Shown one piece after another: positions 54,312-64,000 of a DNA stretch of 64,000 nucleotides (position 1 is the stretch's first letter; every line of letters begins with the position of its first letter). This DNA is from Actinoplanes sp. N902-109. GTDB lineage: Bacteria > Actinomycetota > Actinomycetes > Mycobacteriales > Micromonosporaceae. The stretch covers positions 62,001 through 126,000 of the forward strand of contig NC_021191.1 in assembly GCF_000389965.1 (NCBI RefSeq), written 5' to 3'. The translations under genes and the position numbers were made by a program. Under the pieces are notes generated by a model. It saw nothing but the letters and a program-made list of their open reading frames with translations. It searched no databases and was not told where the DNA came from.

Positions 54312-55115
54312 GGGCGGAATTGGCATCGATGCTCATGGGTCACCCGAACGGGTGGCCTTGGCCGCCGACGGTCCGATGTATTTCGCTGACTGGGCGGCTT
54401 TTCCCAGTGGACGGGCAGAAGTCCCGAGGTGACATCGGTGTCACTGCGTGGTCGGTCGATGACGATCGTTGCGCGCGCAACTAGCCTCCAGGGCCCTCTC
54501 CAGGGCTTTGAGCTGCGTCTATGCGTGGTCTGAACCGGTTCATCCGGGTGACTCAGTTAACAATATTTCCTGTTACTCACGGGTTTAGTCCTGCGTCAAT
54601 AGTTCCTTTCCGCCCCGCCAGGGCAGAACGTTCCAGTTTCCAGACAGCCAGTACTCTCGATGTCATGGAAGTCGACCACGACCTGCGTAAATTCATCACT
54701 GAATTGCCCGTCGCGCAGCGTTGTGCCGTGCTTTCATCGGGTCGTGAAGCCGACCGTGACGACGTCCCGCATCGGGTGACGGTGCGAGGCAGGAACGCTC
54801 TGGTGGCCGGGCGGGCACCAGCGCGTCGCCGTACTGATCGCGACATCGAAATGTGGGGCGGCTCACTCCGGGGGCGGGGATCGAGCAGCTCGACGGAGTT
54901 GGGCAGCGACCAGACGGCGCCTGAGGCGTTGCAGGAGGCAGAGACCGAAGTCGGTGCAACCGGAATGGTCGATCGGGAAGCGAACGTTGCCGCGCGGGGT
55001 GCCGGACAGACGTCGCCGATCGGCCTACCGTTCGACCGGCTCCGGCCTTACGGCCCGAAAGTCAGCCGGTTCGTTCCTGCACGTATGCAGGAGAATCGAT
55101 GCAGTTGGTGGAAGG
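54312..55115. other. Intergenic region before the ArsR gene
   Basis: About 800 bp without a convincing gene. A small hairpin, CACCCGAACGGGTG (54341-54354), follows the membrane-protein gene. An AT-rich island at 54548-54605 (TTAACAATATTTCC and neighbours) is unusual for this genome and could be a promoter or a regulator site. An open frame at 54521-55189 crosses it, but its product is low in structure, has no ribosome binding site and runs through the ArsR start. Confidence 0.5.
55076..55091. promoter_or_regulatory. Inverted repeat upstream of the ArsR gene
   Basis: CCTGCA-CGTA-TGCAGG is a 16-nt perfect palindrome, 25 bases before the ATG at 55116. ArsR proteins commonly bind such sites in their own promoter, so autoregulation is plausible. 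Confidence 0.5.
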
Positions 55116-55493
55116 ATGGAGATCGTGGGAACTGCGTTGGCGGAAATGACAATGCCTCAGATCTCGCCGCTGGCCGGCGAGCCTATTGAACGTGCCGATG
55201 CGGAGCGGTTGGCCGGGGTGCTCAAGGCACTCGCGGACCCCGCCCGGCTCCGGCTGCTCAGCCTCATCCAGTCCGCAACGGACGGCGAGGCGTGCGTCTG
55301 CGACCTCACCGCCCCGCTCGGCCTGTCGCAGCCGACCGTGAGTCACCACCTGCGGATCCTCACTGAGGCGGGTCTGCTGGAGCGCGAGAAGCGCGGTGTC
55401 TGGGCGTACTACCGGCTGGTGCCGACCGCGATCGCCACGATCGCGGATCTGCTCACGCCGCCGCGTAAGCGAGCCACCAAGAAGGCTCGCTGA
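55116..55493 (+). CDS. ArsR/SmtB-family metalloregulator
   Basis: About 125 residues from the ATG at 55116; ATGs at 55146 and 55152 are alternatives. The core is RLAGVLKALADPARLRLLSLI, then ACVCDLTAPLGLSQPTVSHH and LRILTEAGLLEREKRGVWAYYRLVP. The Cys-Val-Cys pair just before the recognition helix is the alpha3 metalloid/metal-binding motif of ArsR-type repressors. No arsenate, arsenite or metal transporter gene is adjacent on either side, so its target besides itself is unknown. Confidence 0.88.
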   Translation: MEIVGTALAEMTMPQISPLAGEPIERADAERLAGVLKALADPARLRLLSLIQSATDGEACVCDLTAPLGLSQPTVSHHLRILTEAGLLEREKRGVWAYYRLVPTAIATIADLLTPPRKRATKKAR

Positions 55494-56651
55494 GCACCGC
55501 GCGGGTCTCGTCAGAGCCCGCGCGGGTCAGGTAACACCTACGGGGACCGAAGTAAGACGAACGGCAAGGAGCCCGCTCACCCACCGAGCGGGCCCGGGCA
55601 GGGCGCACGCGCGGAGACGGGCCGCGCCGCACTGGCCGGGCGCGGGCTGAAGGTCGGGGCTGGCGCTCGTTGCGCCGGCGCTGCTTCTGCGGCTGATGAG
55701 CGGGCTGGTAGACGTTCGGGCAGGGCAACGCTCACGCGGCTGGCGGGCCGCGGGGAGCAGCCCATCCCGAGCGGCCACCGCCGGGGTGCCATCGTGGGCG
55801 GCTCCGGCGCTGATGGTGCGGGTATCTCTGCGCACCACGATGTCTCGCTGCCGGTTGGAGCCCTGCGGCAGCAGGCGGGCTCACGGGCACTCCGCAACCC
55901 GCTGACCCTTTTGCGCGGGCGCATCGACGGTGCGCAAATCGTCGACAGTCGCGAACTTGCTCATGCCGGGCGGGTCGTTGCTGGCCGGGTGACTTTCGGC
56001 TCAGGCTCGTTCGCACGGCGAGGATGTGTGATTGCGGACCCCGTTAATCTTTGCTGCGGTCGCTCAGCTTCCCGAGGATTGGCTTAGCTCTCCGAGATCC
56101 ATTTGTTTCGGGCGGATTGCATACGAGCGCACAAATTGTTAATTACTGCGTGGATCGTTGACGTCTGTCTCTCCCGGACGCCAATGGATAATGCATTTCG
56201 ACCGAATGCCGGACTTGCCGGAAAGGGCGTAGAGGGCGCGTCAGGGGGTCGTGCGGCCTGGCCGCGACGGCGCGATGAGGTCCGATGGTCCGCGAGTAGT
56301 GACGACTCCAGGGCGCCTGCGTGCGCGTGAACCTGTTGTGCGCGCCATGACCCGGCAGAGCGTGCCGGTCCTCCCGGCGTACGAGAGGCGGTTGGCCGGG
56401 GCCTGCAAGCACGCAACCGATCCTGCGGCGCCGGTGCGCGGAGGCTCGGTCAGCGTGCGGAGGCTCGGTCGGCGTGCGGACGCTCGGGCGGCGGGTGGAG
56501 GCTCGGTCAGCGCGATGGGCCATGAGTGCGATGCGGCACCGTGCTGGCCGGCACATGGCTTATGGCCGGCAAACGGCGGTGGGCTGGGCGAGGGGTGCAG
56601 ACCTGCCCGATACGCCCGCAGGCCGCCCCGGACGCAACCGTCGGCTGAGGG
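55494..56651. other. 1.16-kb stretch with no supported gene
   Basis: Several overlapping frames exist on both strands, but none has a ribosome binding site together with a plausible product. Features: a direct-repeat zone at 56439-56518 with GGAGGCTCGGTCAGCG-type units, an AT-richer patch at 56080-56210, and generally Arg-rich translations typical of noncoding high-GC DNA. It may be a degraded gene region or a long regulatory gap; I cannot tell which. Confidence 0.5.
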
Positions 56652-57500
56652 TCAGGCTGAGTGGCGGGGGCGGTGGTTGCGGGGGGCCTCGTCGTCGTGG
56701 TCGGGGTGGTGCTGGTTGTGGTCGGCGAACTCCTCCGCGATGCCGGCGACGGTGGCTGCTGCGACGACGCCGATGGCGGCTGCGGGGGTGGCGGGTTCCT
56801 CGGGGGTGCCGGTGGCGGCGGCGCGCTTCTTGGCTTTTCGTTCGCGGAGCATCTCGATGAGGATCGGGAGGATCGAGATGAGGACGATGACGAAGACCAC
56901 CGGCAGGATGTAGTGGTCGATGTTGTCGCCGATGGCGTCGTAGATCTGCTGGGCGAGCAGGTAGCCGATGAGCAGGACGCCGTCGGCCCAGAGGATGGCG
57001 CCGACGATGTTCCAGATGAGGAACTGGCGGGCCGGCATGCCGAGGGTGCCCGCGACCGGGTTGAGGAAGGTGCGCACGATCGGGATGAAGCGGGCCAGAA
57101 CGACCGCCTTGGCCGGGCCGAACTTCTCGAAGTAGTACTCGGCTTTTTCGACGTACTCGCGCTTGAAGAGTTTGCTGTCCTGCTTCTCGAACATGCGCTT
57201 GCCGTACCTGGCGCCGAGGAAGTGACCGAGCTGGGCGCCGGCGATGGCGCACAGGGGCGCGCCGATCAGCAAACCGGCCAGGGAGATCCGCGTCCCGTCG
57301 CCGAAGATCGAGTCGGCGACGGGGGACGCGGCCACACCGGCCAGGAACAGCAGCGAGTCACCCGGGAAGAAGAACCCGACGAGCAGGCCCGTCTCCGCGA
57401 AGAGGATCGCCCACACGCCGATCAGCCCGAAGGTCTGCAGCAGATCCTTCGCGTTGAGCGGGTTGAACGCCAGCTGTTCGGTCAGCGCATGAAACTCCAC
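56652..57500 (-). CDS. DedA-family membrane protein
   Basis: A 282-residue DedA/VTT-domain protein with about five membrane segments. FAETGLLVGFFFPGDSLLFLAG and LARFIPIVRTFLNPVAGTLGM are the family hallmarks. The C-terminal 60 residues are Ala/Pro- then His/Asp-rich (HNQHHPDHDD). DedA proteins flip lipid carriers (undecaprenyl phosphate, phosphatidylethanolamine) and support proton-motive force. The GTG at 57500 fits the family N-terminus but has no ribosome binding site in front. It follows pnkp by 53 bases on the same strand. Confidence 0.88.
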   Translation of the reverse strand: MEFHALTEQLAFNPLNAKDLLQTFGLIGVWAILFAETGLLVGFFFPGDSLLFLAGVAASPVADSIFGDGTRISLAGLLIGAPLCAIAGAQLGHFLGARYGKRMFEKQDSKLFKREYVEKAEYYFEKFGPAKAVVLARFIPIVRTFLNPVAGTLGMPARQFLIWNIVGAILWADGVLLIGYLLAQQIYDAIGDNIDHYILPVVFVIVLISILPILIEMLRERKAKKRAAATGTPEEPATPAAAIGVVAAATVAGIAEEFADHNQHHPDHDDEAPRNHRPRHSA

Positions 57501-57553
57501 GGGAGGAAGGGTACCGGTCCCGTCCCAGGCGGCAGCTGTACGACTGCTGTGGA

Positions 57554-60019
57554 TCACAGCCGCGGATCGACGGGCTCGGATTCCGCCGCGAGGATGGCGA
57601 AGACCAGCTCGTGGATCCGCCACAGCGGGGCGCCCTCGGCCAGCCGGTCGAGCGCGGCCAGGCCGAGGCCGTGTTCGCGCAGCGCCAGTCCGCGCTTGCG
57701 GCCGAGGTGCCGCTGACGGAGCCGGTCGAGCTGCTCAGGCCGGGTGTATTCGGGACCGTAGATGATCCGCAGGTACTCCCTTCCCCGACATTTGACCCCG
57801 GGCTGGACAAGCCGTCCCTTCGCGTCCGTGGCGCCGAGGCCGGCGTAGGGCTTGACCACCATGCCCTCGCCGCCGCCCGCGGTCAGGTCGAGCCACCAGT
57901 CCGTCGCCGCCTGCTCGGCTGCCGGGTCGCTGAGGTCGACCACGATCCGCCGGGTGGGCGTGAACATGGCAGGGTCGGCTTCCACCAGTTTGTCCGCGAT
58001 GCCCAGGTGCCAGCCGTGGTCCTTGTCCCGGTGGCTGACCCCGGGGGCGGCCAGCACCGCGAACGGCGCGAGCGTCACGTCGGCCAGGGGGGCGTAGCGC
58101 CGATAGGCCGCCGAGTAGTCCGCGATCTCCTGCGCGCGCAGCGTGAGCCGGTCGTGCAGGGCGGTCACGTCCAGTCCCCGGGCAGCGGCCCGGTCCAGCA
58201 CGTCCAGGGCGGCGGGCAGGGCGGCCCGGCCGGCGGCGCCGACGGCGGCGTACCGGGAGCGGATCAGCTCGCCCGCCTTGGCCGACCAGGGCAGCAGCTC
58301 GGTGTCCAGCAGCAGCCAGCCGTCGTCGAGCAACCCTGCCGCCACCGCGGCGGCCCGGACCCGGGTCAGCAGGGCCCGGCTGCGTGCGGCGTCGAAGAAG
58401 GGCCGTCCGGTACGGGTCCAGATGGCGTCCCCTGTCCCGTCCTTCGAGAGGCGTACGACCGCCCGCGAACCCATGTGCTTCTCCTCGCACACCACCGTGC
58501 CGACCCCGGCCGCCCGCATGTCCGCGAACGCCGTCGACGGGTGTTCGAGGTAGCCCTCGACCGAAGCCGTCGAGCACGGTGCCATGGTCGGGGGCAGCCA
58601 GACGAGCGTCTGCGGGTCGAGCGCGAACCGGCTCATGACCTCGAGTGCGGCGGCGGCGTTCTCGGCGGCGACCGTGGTGCGCCCGTACCCGTAGTCGAGA
58701 TGCCGGCGACCGGTCACGTCCGCGAGATCCAGACCGTGGTCGTCCCGCCCGGGTGCCGCGACCAGCGGCCGGGCCGGGGCGTAGTACTCCTTGGCCGCCG
58801 GTACGGAGACGAGCTCGCGCGACGGCCAGCGCAGCGCGGTCAGCTTGCCGCCGAACACGCAACCGGTGTCGAGGCAGATCGTGTTGTTGATCCACTCCGG
58901 TGCAGGGGTGGGCGTGTGGCCGTAGACCACCGCTGCGGAGCCTCGGTAGTCGCGCGCCCACGGGTAGCGCACCGGGAGCCCGTACTCGTCGGTCTCCCCG
59001 GTTGTCTCGCCGTAGAGGGCGAAGGAACGCACCCGGCCGGACGCCCGACCGTGGTACGCCTCCTTGAGCCCGGCGTGCGCGACCACGAGCCGGCCGCCGT
59101 CGAGCACGTAATGGCTGACCAGGCCGTCGATGAAGGTGCGCACGTCCTGGACGAACTCCGGCGGCTGGGTCTCCAGCTGGGCCAGCGTCTCGGGCAGCCC
59201 GTGGGTGAGCTGCACGTTGCGGCCGTTGAGCTTGCGGGCCAGCTTCTGCTCGTGGTTGCCCGGCACGCACAGCGCCGTGCCGGCCCGCACCATGCCCATG
59301 ACCAGGCGCAGGACGCCCGGCGAGTCGGGTCCGCGGTCGACGAGGTCACCGACGAAAACCGCGGTGCGACCCTCCGGGTGTACGGCGTTGTCGTCGCTCA
59401 CCGCATAACCCAGCGTGGTCAGCAACTGCACCAGCTCGGCGTGGCAGCCGTGCACGTCACCGATGATGTCGAACGGCCCGGTGAGCTCGCGCTTGTCGTT
59501 GAACAGCTTCTCGTAGCGGATCGAAGCGGCGGCGATCTCGTCCACGCCGCGCAGCACATGCACCTTGCGGAAGCCCTCGCGGGCCAGCTGTCCCAGCGAG
59601 CGTCGCAGGTCACGGTGCATGCGGTTGAGCACCTGGCGGCCGAACGTACGGTCCGGGCGGGCCTGGGTGCGTTCCCACGCCAGCGCCTCGGGCACGTCCA
59701 GCACCACCGCCACCGGCAGCACGTCGTGCTCGCGGGCGACCTTGACCAGGCCCGCGCGGGCGTGCGGCTGCAGGTTGGTGGCGTCCACGACGGTGAGCCG
59801 GCCCGCCTTGAGACGCTTGGCCGCCACGTAGTGCAGCACGTCGAAGGCGTCGCCGGAGGCCGACTGGTCGTTCTCGTCGTCCGCCACGAGCCCGCGGAAG
59901 TAGTCGGAGGAGAGCACCTGCGTCGGCGCGAAGTGGGTGCGGGCGAAGGTGGACTTGCCGGACCCGGAGATGCCGACGAGGGCGACGAGGGCCAGTTCGG
60001 GGAGGTCGAGCTCAGTCAT
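57554..60019 (-). CDS. pnkp: RNA repair polynucleotide kinase-phosphatase-ligase Pnkp
   Basis: An 821-residue three-domain RNA repair enzyme. Residues 1-170: 5'-OH kinase with P-loop GISGSGKS (16-23). Residues 180-400: 2',3'-phosphatase of the metallophosphoesterase type, DIIGDVHGCHAEL, VGDLVDRGPDS, CVPGNHEQK and VYGHTP. Residues 470-821: ligase domain with EEKHMGSRAVV (adenylated Lys near 510), DTELLPW and GMVVKPYAG. With Hen1 it forms a heterotetramer that heals, 2'-O-methylates and seals RNAs cut by ribotoxins. The ATG overlaps the hen1 stop (ATGA). Confidence 0.97.
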   Translation of the reverse strand: MTELDLPELALVALVGISGSGKSTFARTHFAPTQVLSSDYFRGLVADDENDQSASGDAFDVLHYVAAKRLKAGRLTVVDATNLQPHARAGLVKVAREHDVLPVAVVLDVPEALAWERTQARPDRTFGRQVLNRMHRDLRRSLGQLAREGFRKVHVLRGVDEIAAASIRYEKLFNDKRELTGPFDIIGDVHGCHAELVQLLTTLGYAVSDDNAVHPEGRTAVFVGDLVDRGPDSPGVLRLVMGMVRAGTALCVPGNHEQKLARKLNGRNVQLTHGLPETLAQLETQPPEFVQDVRTFIDGLVSHYVLDGGRLVVAHAGLKEAYHGRASGRVRSFALYGETTGETDEYGLPVRYPWARDYRGSAAVVYGHTPTPAPEWINNTICLDTGCVFGGKLTALRWPSRELVSVPAAKEYYAPARPLVAAPGRDDHGLDLADVTGRRHLDYGYGRTTVAAENAAAALEVMSRFALDPQTLVWLPPTMAPCSTASVEGYLEHPSTAFADMRAAGVGTVVCEEKHMGSRAVVRLSKDGTGDAIWTRTGRPFFDAARSRALLTRVRAAAVAAGLLDDGWLLLDTELLPWSAKAGELIRSRYAAVGAAGRAALPAALDVLDRAAARGLDVTALHDRLTLRAQEIADYSAAYRRYAPLADVTLAPFAVLAAPGVSHRDKDHGWHLGIADKLVEADPAMFTPTRRIVVDLSDPAAEQAATDWWLDLTAGGGEGMVVKPYAGLGATDAKGRLVQPGVKCRGREYLRIIYGPEYTRPEQLDRLRQRHLGRKRGLALREHGLGLAALDRLAEGAPLWRIHELVFAILAAESEPVDPRL

Positions 60020-61440
60020 CGGGTCTCCTCCTTCCGCGTGAGGATCGCCATCTGGGTGGGGCTGCCGTGGTTCTCGTCGGGATCGCCGACATTCCGGAAG
60101 CTGACCGTGTAGCCGTACGCGGCCGCCGTCCGGTCAGCCCAGCCGGCGAACTCGGCCCGGGTCCACTCGAAGCGGTGATCGCTGTGCCGCATCCCGGTCA
60201 GCCCCTCGTACAGCACGTTGTACTCGGCGTTGGGCGTGGTCACGATGACAGTCGCCGGGCGGGCATGCCCGAAGACCGCCTCCTCCAGGGCGGGCAGCCG
60301 TGGCGGGTCCACGTGCTCGATGACCTCCATCAGCACCGCGGCGTCGAAGCCCTTGAGCCGGTCGTCGCGGTACGTCAGCGCGGACTGCCACAACGTCAGC
60401 CGGCCTCGCTGCCGTTCGGGCAGCCGGTCCAGGTGCAACCGCTTGTGCGCCAGGTCCAACGCCCGCGACGACACGTCCGTACCGACGATCTCGGTGTATC
60501 GCTTGTCCTTGAGCAGGGCGCTGAGCAGCGCGCCGCCGCCGCAGCCCAGGTCGAGCACGCGGCCGGCGCCCGACTCGGCGAGCGCGGCCAGCACGGCGTC
60601 GCGGCGCTGCTCGGCCAGCGGCTGCCTGCGCACCACGGGCAGCTCGGCGTCCTCGTCGGCGGTCGTGTCCCGCGGCGCGTCCACGGTGTCCGACTCGTCG
60701 TGGTCGAGCTGGTCCAGCGCGGAAGCGGTCAGCGAGCGCCGGTGGGCCAGGTAGCGCCGGGTGATCAGAACTTTCGCCGGGTGGGCGGCCAGCCAGCCCT
60801 CACCCGCGCGCAGCAGCTTGTCGATCTCGTCCGGGGCGACCCAGTAGTGCTTGGCGTCGTCGAGCACCGGCAGCAGGACGTACAGGTGGTTGAGGGCGTC
60901 GGCGAGGCGCAGCGTGCCGGTGAGAGTCAGGTGCACGTACCCGCTGTCGCCGGCCAGCGGGTGCGCCGCCGGCAGCGTGGGATCGTCGAGCGGGATCGGG
61001 CGCGCGGTCACCTGCCAGCCGAGCGGCTCGAACAGCGCGGCCGGGTCGCCCTTGCAGCGCAGCACCGGCACGGTGATCTCCAGCGGGATCGGGGTGCCGG
61101 CCAGCTCCGGGCGGTCCCTCGACTCACCGCGCAGCGCGCTGCGGAAGACCTTGGCGAGCGCGCCGGCCAGCAGGCTCGACGCGGCGTACGGACGATCGTT
61201 GACGAACTGTCCGAGGGTGAACGAATCCGGTGCTGTCTGCTGTTTGCGGCCACCACCGAGCCGCTGTGGGTCCACGTCCAGCAGCAGCGCCGCAGTGCAC
61301 CGGTCCTCGCCGGCGTCCGGGAACAGGACGTGGGCCGTACCGGTGGGCACCTCGAAGGAGTGCGCCCGGTCAGGGTGCTTGACCAGCAGATAACCGAGGT
61401 CGGTCGCCGGTCGGTGGGTGGTTGTCACGGTGAGCAGCAC
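60016..61440 (-). CDS. hen1: RNA 3'-terminal 2'-O-methyltransferase Hen1
   Basis: A 474-residue bacterial Hen1. The N-terminal half (1-250), TVTTTHRPATDLGYLLVKHP onward, activates the Pnkp ligase. The C-terminal half is a methyltransferase: VLDLGCGGGALLSALL (about 293), TDVSSRALDLAHKRL, and the metal-binding MEVIEHVDPPRL with downstream His in GMRHSDHRFEW. It methylates the 3'-terminal ribose before ligation, which protects the repaired RNA from recutting. It starts at a GTG and is the first gene of the operon. Confidence 0.96.
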   Translation of the reverse strand: MLLTVTTTHRPATDLGYLLVKHPDRAHSFEVPTGTAHVLFPDAGEDRCTAALLLDVDPQRLGGGRKQQTAPDSFTLGQFVNDRPYAASSLLAGALAKVFRSALRGESRDRPELAGTPIPLEITVPVLRCKGDPAALFEPLGWQVTARPIPLDDPTLPAAHPLAGDSGYVHLTLTGTLRLADALNHLYVLLPVLDDAKHYWVAPDEIDKLLRAGEGWLAAHPAKVLITRRYLAHRRSLTASALDQLDHDESDTVDAPRDTTADEDAELPVVRRQPLAEQRRDAVLAALAESGAGRVLDLGCGGGALLSALLKDKRYTEIVGTDVSSRALDLAHKRLHLDRLPERQRGRLTLWQSALTYRDDRLKGFDAAVLMEVIEHVDPPRLPALEEAVFGHARPATVIVTTPNAEYNVLYEGLTGMRHSDHRFEWTRAEFAGWADRTAAAYGYTVSFRNVGDPDENHGSPTQMAILTRKEETR

Positions 61441-61628
61441 GCGCCGATGATCCCAGCGCGGCGCACCGCCCGGCGACCGATTTGCTCGGCGGTAGCGGTC
61501 CCCCGGCGCGACGGCAGGCGAACCAGGTTCTCAGGTAACGGGGTGATTACCACGGCGTTCGACGGCTGCGCGATACTGCCTGCTGGAGGACAGCCCGGTC
61601 CCGTCCCGAAGATCAAGGAGCGCTCCCG

Positions 61629-62654
<1,026 letters not shown>

Positions 62655-62736
62655 CAGCTCCACCGGCGGCTGGTCCTCGTCCGTGAGGGCCAGCCGCCAG
62701 TGAGTACGATCATTACCTTCTGTTCCATCGGAGGCG

Positions 62737-63267
62737 GTGATCTTGCTCGGCATCGAGGGTTACGAACCCGAATGGCACTACGACGCCGTGGTCCTCGCCG
62801 CCGTCCACCGCCCCCGGTTCCAGCGGCTCATCGGCAAGAAGATGGTGGCCGGCTGGCTGATGTGGGACATGTCCGAGCGGTCCTGGTTCGCCGACGGCCC
62901 GGTGATCCTCGGCTTCGGTGAGACGAACGTCGAGATAACCCATCGCAAGTTCGACGAGTGTGCGATCAGCTGGGACGCGGTCGACATGAGCGCCCCGGTC
63001 GACTGGTACGGCACCGACATCCAGCTCGACTGGCGCGCGGACCCGCACGCAGCGCTGCGCAAGGTCCGCGGCAAGATCCTGCGCGAGGTCAACATCATCG
63101 AGCGCACCACCAACGCCGAGTGGCGCCCGCGCATCCTGCACGCCGTCGAGTTCCTCTTCGACCGCGGCCGGCTCGCCGTCTACAACGCCATGGACGAGAA
63201 CGGCCTCACCGACGTGCCGGAACGCGACCTCCCGATCAACAGCTGGCGCCGCGTGCACGTGGCCTGA
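62737..63267 (+). CDS. Conserved hypothetical protein, 176 residues
   Basis: GTG start behind GGAGGC. The soluble product begins with ILLGIEGYEPEWHYDAVVL and contains KKMVAGWLMWDMSERSWFADGPV, a strand-rich aromatic core, and a helix ALRKVRGKILREVNIIERTT. The end is AVYNAMDENGLTDVPERDL. No catalytic motif or known family is visible. It follows fba by 82 bases and may be read through from it. Confidence 0.65.
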   Translation: MILLGIEGYEPEWHYDAVVLAAVHRPRFQRLIGKKMVAGWLMWDMSERSWFADGPVILGFGETNVEITHRKFDECAISWDAVDMSAPVDWYGTDIQLDWRADPHAALRKVRGKILREVNIIERTTNAEWRPRILHAVEFLFDRGRLAVYNAMDENGLTDVPERDLPINSWRRVHVA

Positions 63268-64000
63268 TCAGGGCTGCTGCGACAGCGCCGCCATCGCCTC
63301 GTCGATCGAGTCGGTCACCACGATCAGGTCGGACTGGTCGCCGTGCGGGGACTTCGCCAGCAGCGGCCGCAACAGGGCCTCCACCGGCAGCTCGGCCCAG
63401 TGCCCGGCATTGAGGAACACGAACGCACCGGACGGGCCGTCGGTGGCGTAGAACGTCTTGGTCGCCGCCTGGAACACCTCTTGCACCGTGCCGGCCCACC
63501 CGGGCGCGAACACGATGCCACCCCGGGAGAGGCGCAGGATCGAGTCCTCGCGGACGGCGTTGGAGAAGTACTTGCCGATCTGCCCGGCGAAGAGGTTGGC
63601 CGGCTCGTGCCCGTACAACCAGGTCGGCAGTGCCAGACCGCCATGCGTGAGCTGCGCGACCACATCGGTCGCGGCGGGGACGGGCGCCGGGAACCGCTTC
63701 CGGACGGCGAGCGCGGCCGCGGTGAACGGATCATGGTCCAGAAAAGCCGGGGCGGCGGCGAGCATGTCGATCGCCTCGCCCAGCTCCTTTTCCGAGCGGG
63801 TCGCGAAATACGCGCCGAGGTTCGCCGCTTCCATCACCCCCGGGCCGCCGCCGGTCACGATCAACCGCCCGGCTGCGGCCAGCCGGTGGGCCAGGGCCGC
63901 CGCCATCCGGTACGCCTCGGAGCCGCGCGGTTCGGCATGCCCACCCATGATGCCGATCGCCCCGCGCGTGTCGTGCGCCTCGAACCAGGCAGCCAGCGCC
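63268..64000 (-). CDS. LOG-family Rossmann protein (5' partial)
   Basis: The frame is open to the right window edge, so the N-terminus lies outside. The visible 244 residues contain AIGIMGGHAEPRGSEAYRMA, RLIVTGGGPGVMEAANLGAY and FAPGWAGTVQEVFQAATKTFY, a variant of the PGGxGTxxE motif of LOG/lysine-decarboxylase-like proteins. Members are cytokinin-type phosphoribohydrolases or nucleotide-binding carriers; the altered PGWAGT points to the non-cytokinin branch. It converges with the preceding gene; the stops are adjacent. Confidence 0.82.
   Translation of the reverse strand, partial: ALAAWFEAHDTRGAIGIMGGHAEPRGSEAYRMAAALAHRLAAAGRLIVTGGGPGVMEAANLGAYFATRSEKELGEAIDMLAAAPAFLDHDPFTAAALAVRKRFPAPVPAATDVVAQLTHGGLALPTWLYGHEPANLFAGQIGKYFSNAVREDSILRLSRGGIVFAPGWAGTVQEVFQAATKTFYATDGPSGAFVFLNAGHWAELPVEALLRPLLAKSPHGDQSDLIVVTDSIDEAMAALSQQP

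Noticed and set aside
54521..55189. 222-codon open frame upstream of and overlapping the ArsR gene
   Set aside because: No ribosome binding site, no domain, and it crosses the ArsR promoter palindrome and start.
56158..56192. Sigma70 promoter in the gene-free gap (TTGACG and GATAAT)
   Set aside because: The spacing is about 23 bp, too long, and no gene follows.
56251..56913. 220-codon open frame on the plus strand
   Set aside because: Its second half is antisense to DedA and its first half is Arg/Gly-rich without any motif; typical of chance frames in high-GC DNA.
57554..61440. The hen1-pnkp pair as an undescribed defence system
   Set aside because: It is the established bacterial Pnkp/Hen1 RNA repair complex; only its link with DedA is unusual.
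61534..61551. GGTAA-N8-TTACC operator before fba
   Set aside because: Only five matching bases per arm with a long spacer; chance is likely and no regulator is known for it.

Overview
The window is a high-GC actinobacterial chromosome segment (most genes roughly 70% GC, many GTG starts). It is best matched by Micromonosporaceae, and an Actinoplanes-like genome is the most plausible source. Evidence for this is the class E sortase/pabA pair, the HspR-type dnaK-grpE-dnaJ-hspR operon with HAIR operators, an actinobacterial LexA box, F420-dependent (LLM) enzyme families, a FadE5-type acyl-CoA dehydrogenase, a paired dynamin-like GTPase operon and the many Ala/Pro/Gly-rich membrane proteins. I assign the genus by inference, not by any database match.

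Layout. 1-4.8 kb: sortase (5' cut by the window), a small membrane protein, pabA and two CNNM/CBS transporter-like proteins. 4.9-8.9 kb: small accessory genes (LamG-like secreted protein, a SnoaL-like/TetR operon with a readable promoter and operator, a small secreted protein, an APH-type kinase, a META-like protein). 9.1-11.0 kb: a decayed integrative element at tRNA-Gly(CCC), with a perfect 44-bp duplication of the tRNA 3' part, an integrase stump and one unrecognised 428-residue cargo gene of lower GC. A third, older degenerate att copy lies just outside. 11.6-16.3 kb: a flavin-nucleotide-type oxidase and dcd diverging from a LexA box, an LLM oxidoreductase, a YCII protein, a phosphoribosyltransferase and a SpoIIE/PP2C phosphatase. 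16.5-24 kb: fadE, sixA-like, a qorB/HxlR divergon, a hydrolase pseudogene, hemolysin III and a thioredoxin-NHL protein. 23.9-28.4 kb: one giant low-complexity membrane protein with about 48 FG dipeptides. 29-32.6 kb: branched-chain 2-oxo acid dehydrogenase operon. 33-40.7 kb: a proline-rich stalk protein and a three-gene dynamin operon. 40.9-45.2 kb: the HspR heat-shock operon; clpB follows at 49-51.6 kb with its own HAIR box. 45.2-48.8 kb: KhtT/KhtU-like K+/H+ antiporter pair and an MFS efflux protein. 52-57.5 kb: two four-helix membrane proteins with proline-rich tails, an ArsR repressor, a 1.2-kb apparently empty stretch and DedA. 57.5-61.4 kb: the pnkp-hen1 RNA repair operon. 61.6-64 kb: fba, a hypothetical gene and a LOG-family gene cut by the window end.

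How the genes work together. Proteostasis genes (dnaK, grpE, dnaJ, hspR, clpB) share one repressor site type and should respond together to heat. The bkd genes form a translationally coupled acyl-CoA supply operon. The dynamin pair overlaps by four bases and should act as one membrane-remodelling unit. Pnkp and Hen1 are overlapping genes of a known RNA repair complex. The most unusual items are the orphan cargo gene of the tRNA-Gly element, the FG-repeat membrane protein, the dynamin with a ~600-residue disordered N-terminus, and the LexA box placed over the promoter of a flavoprotein gene next to dcd.
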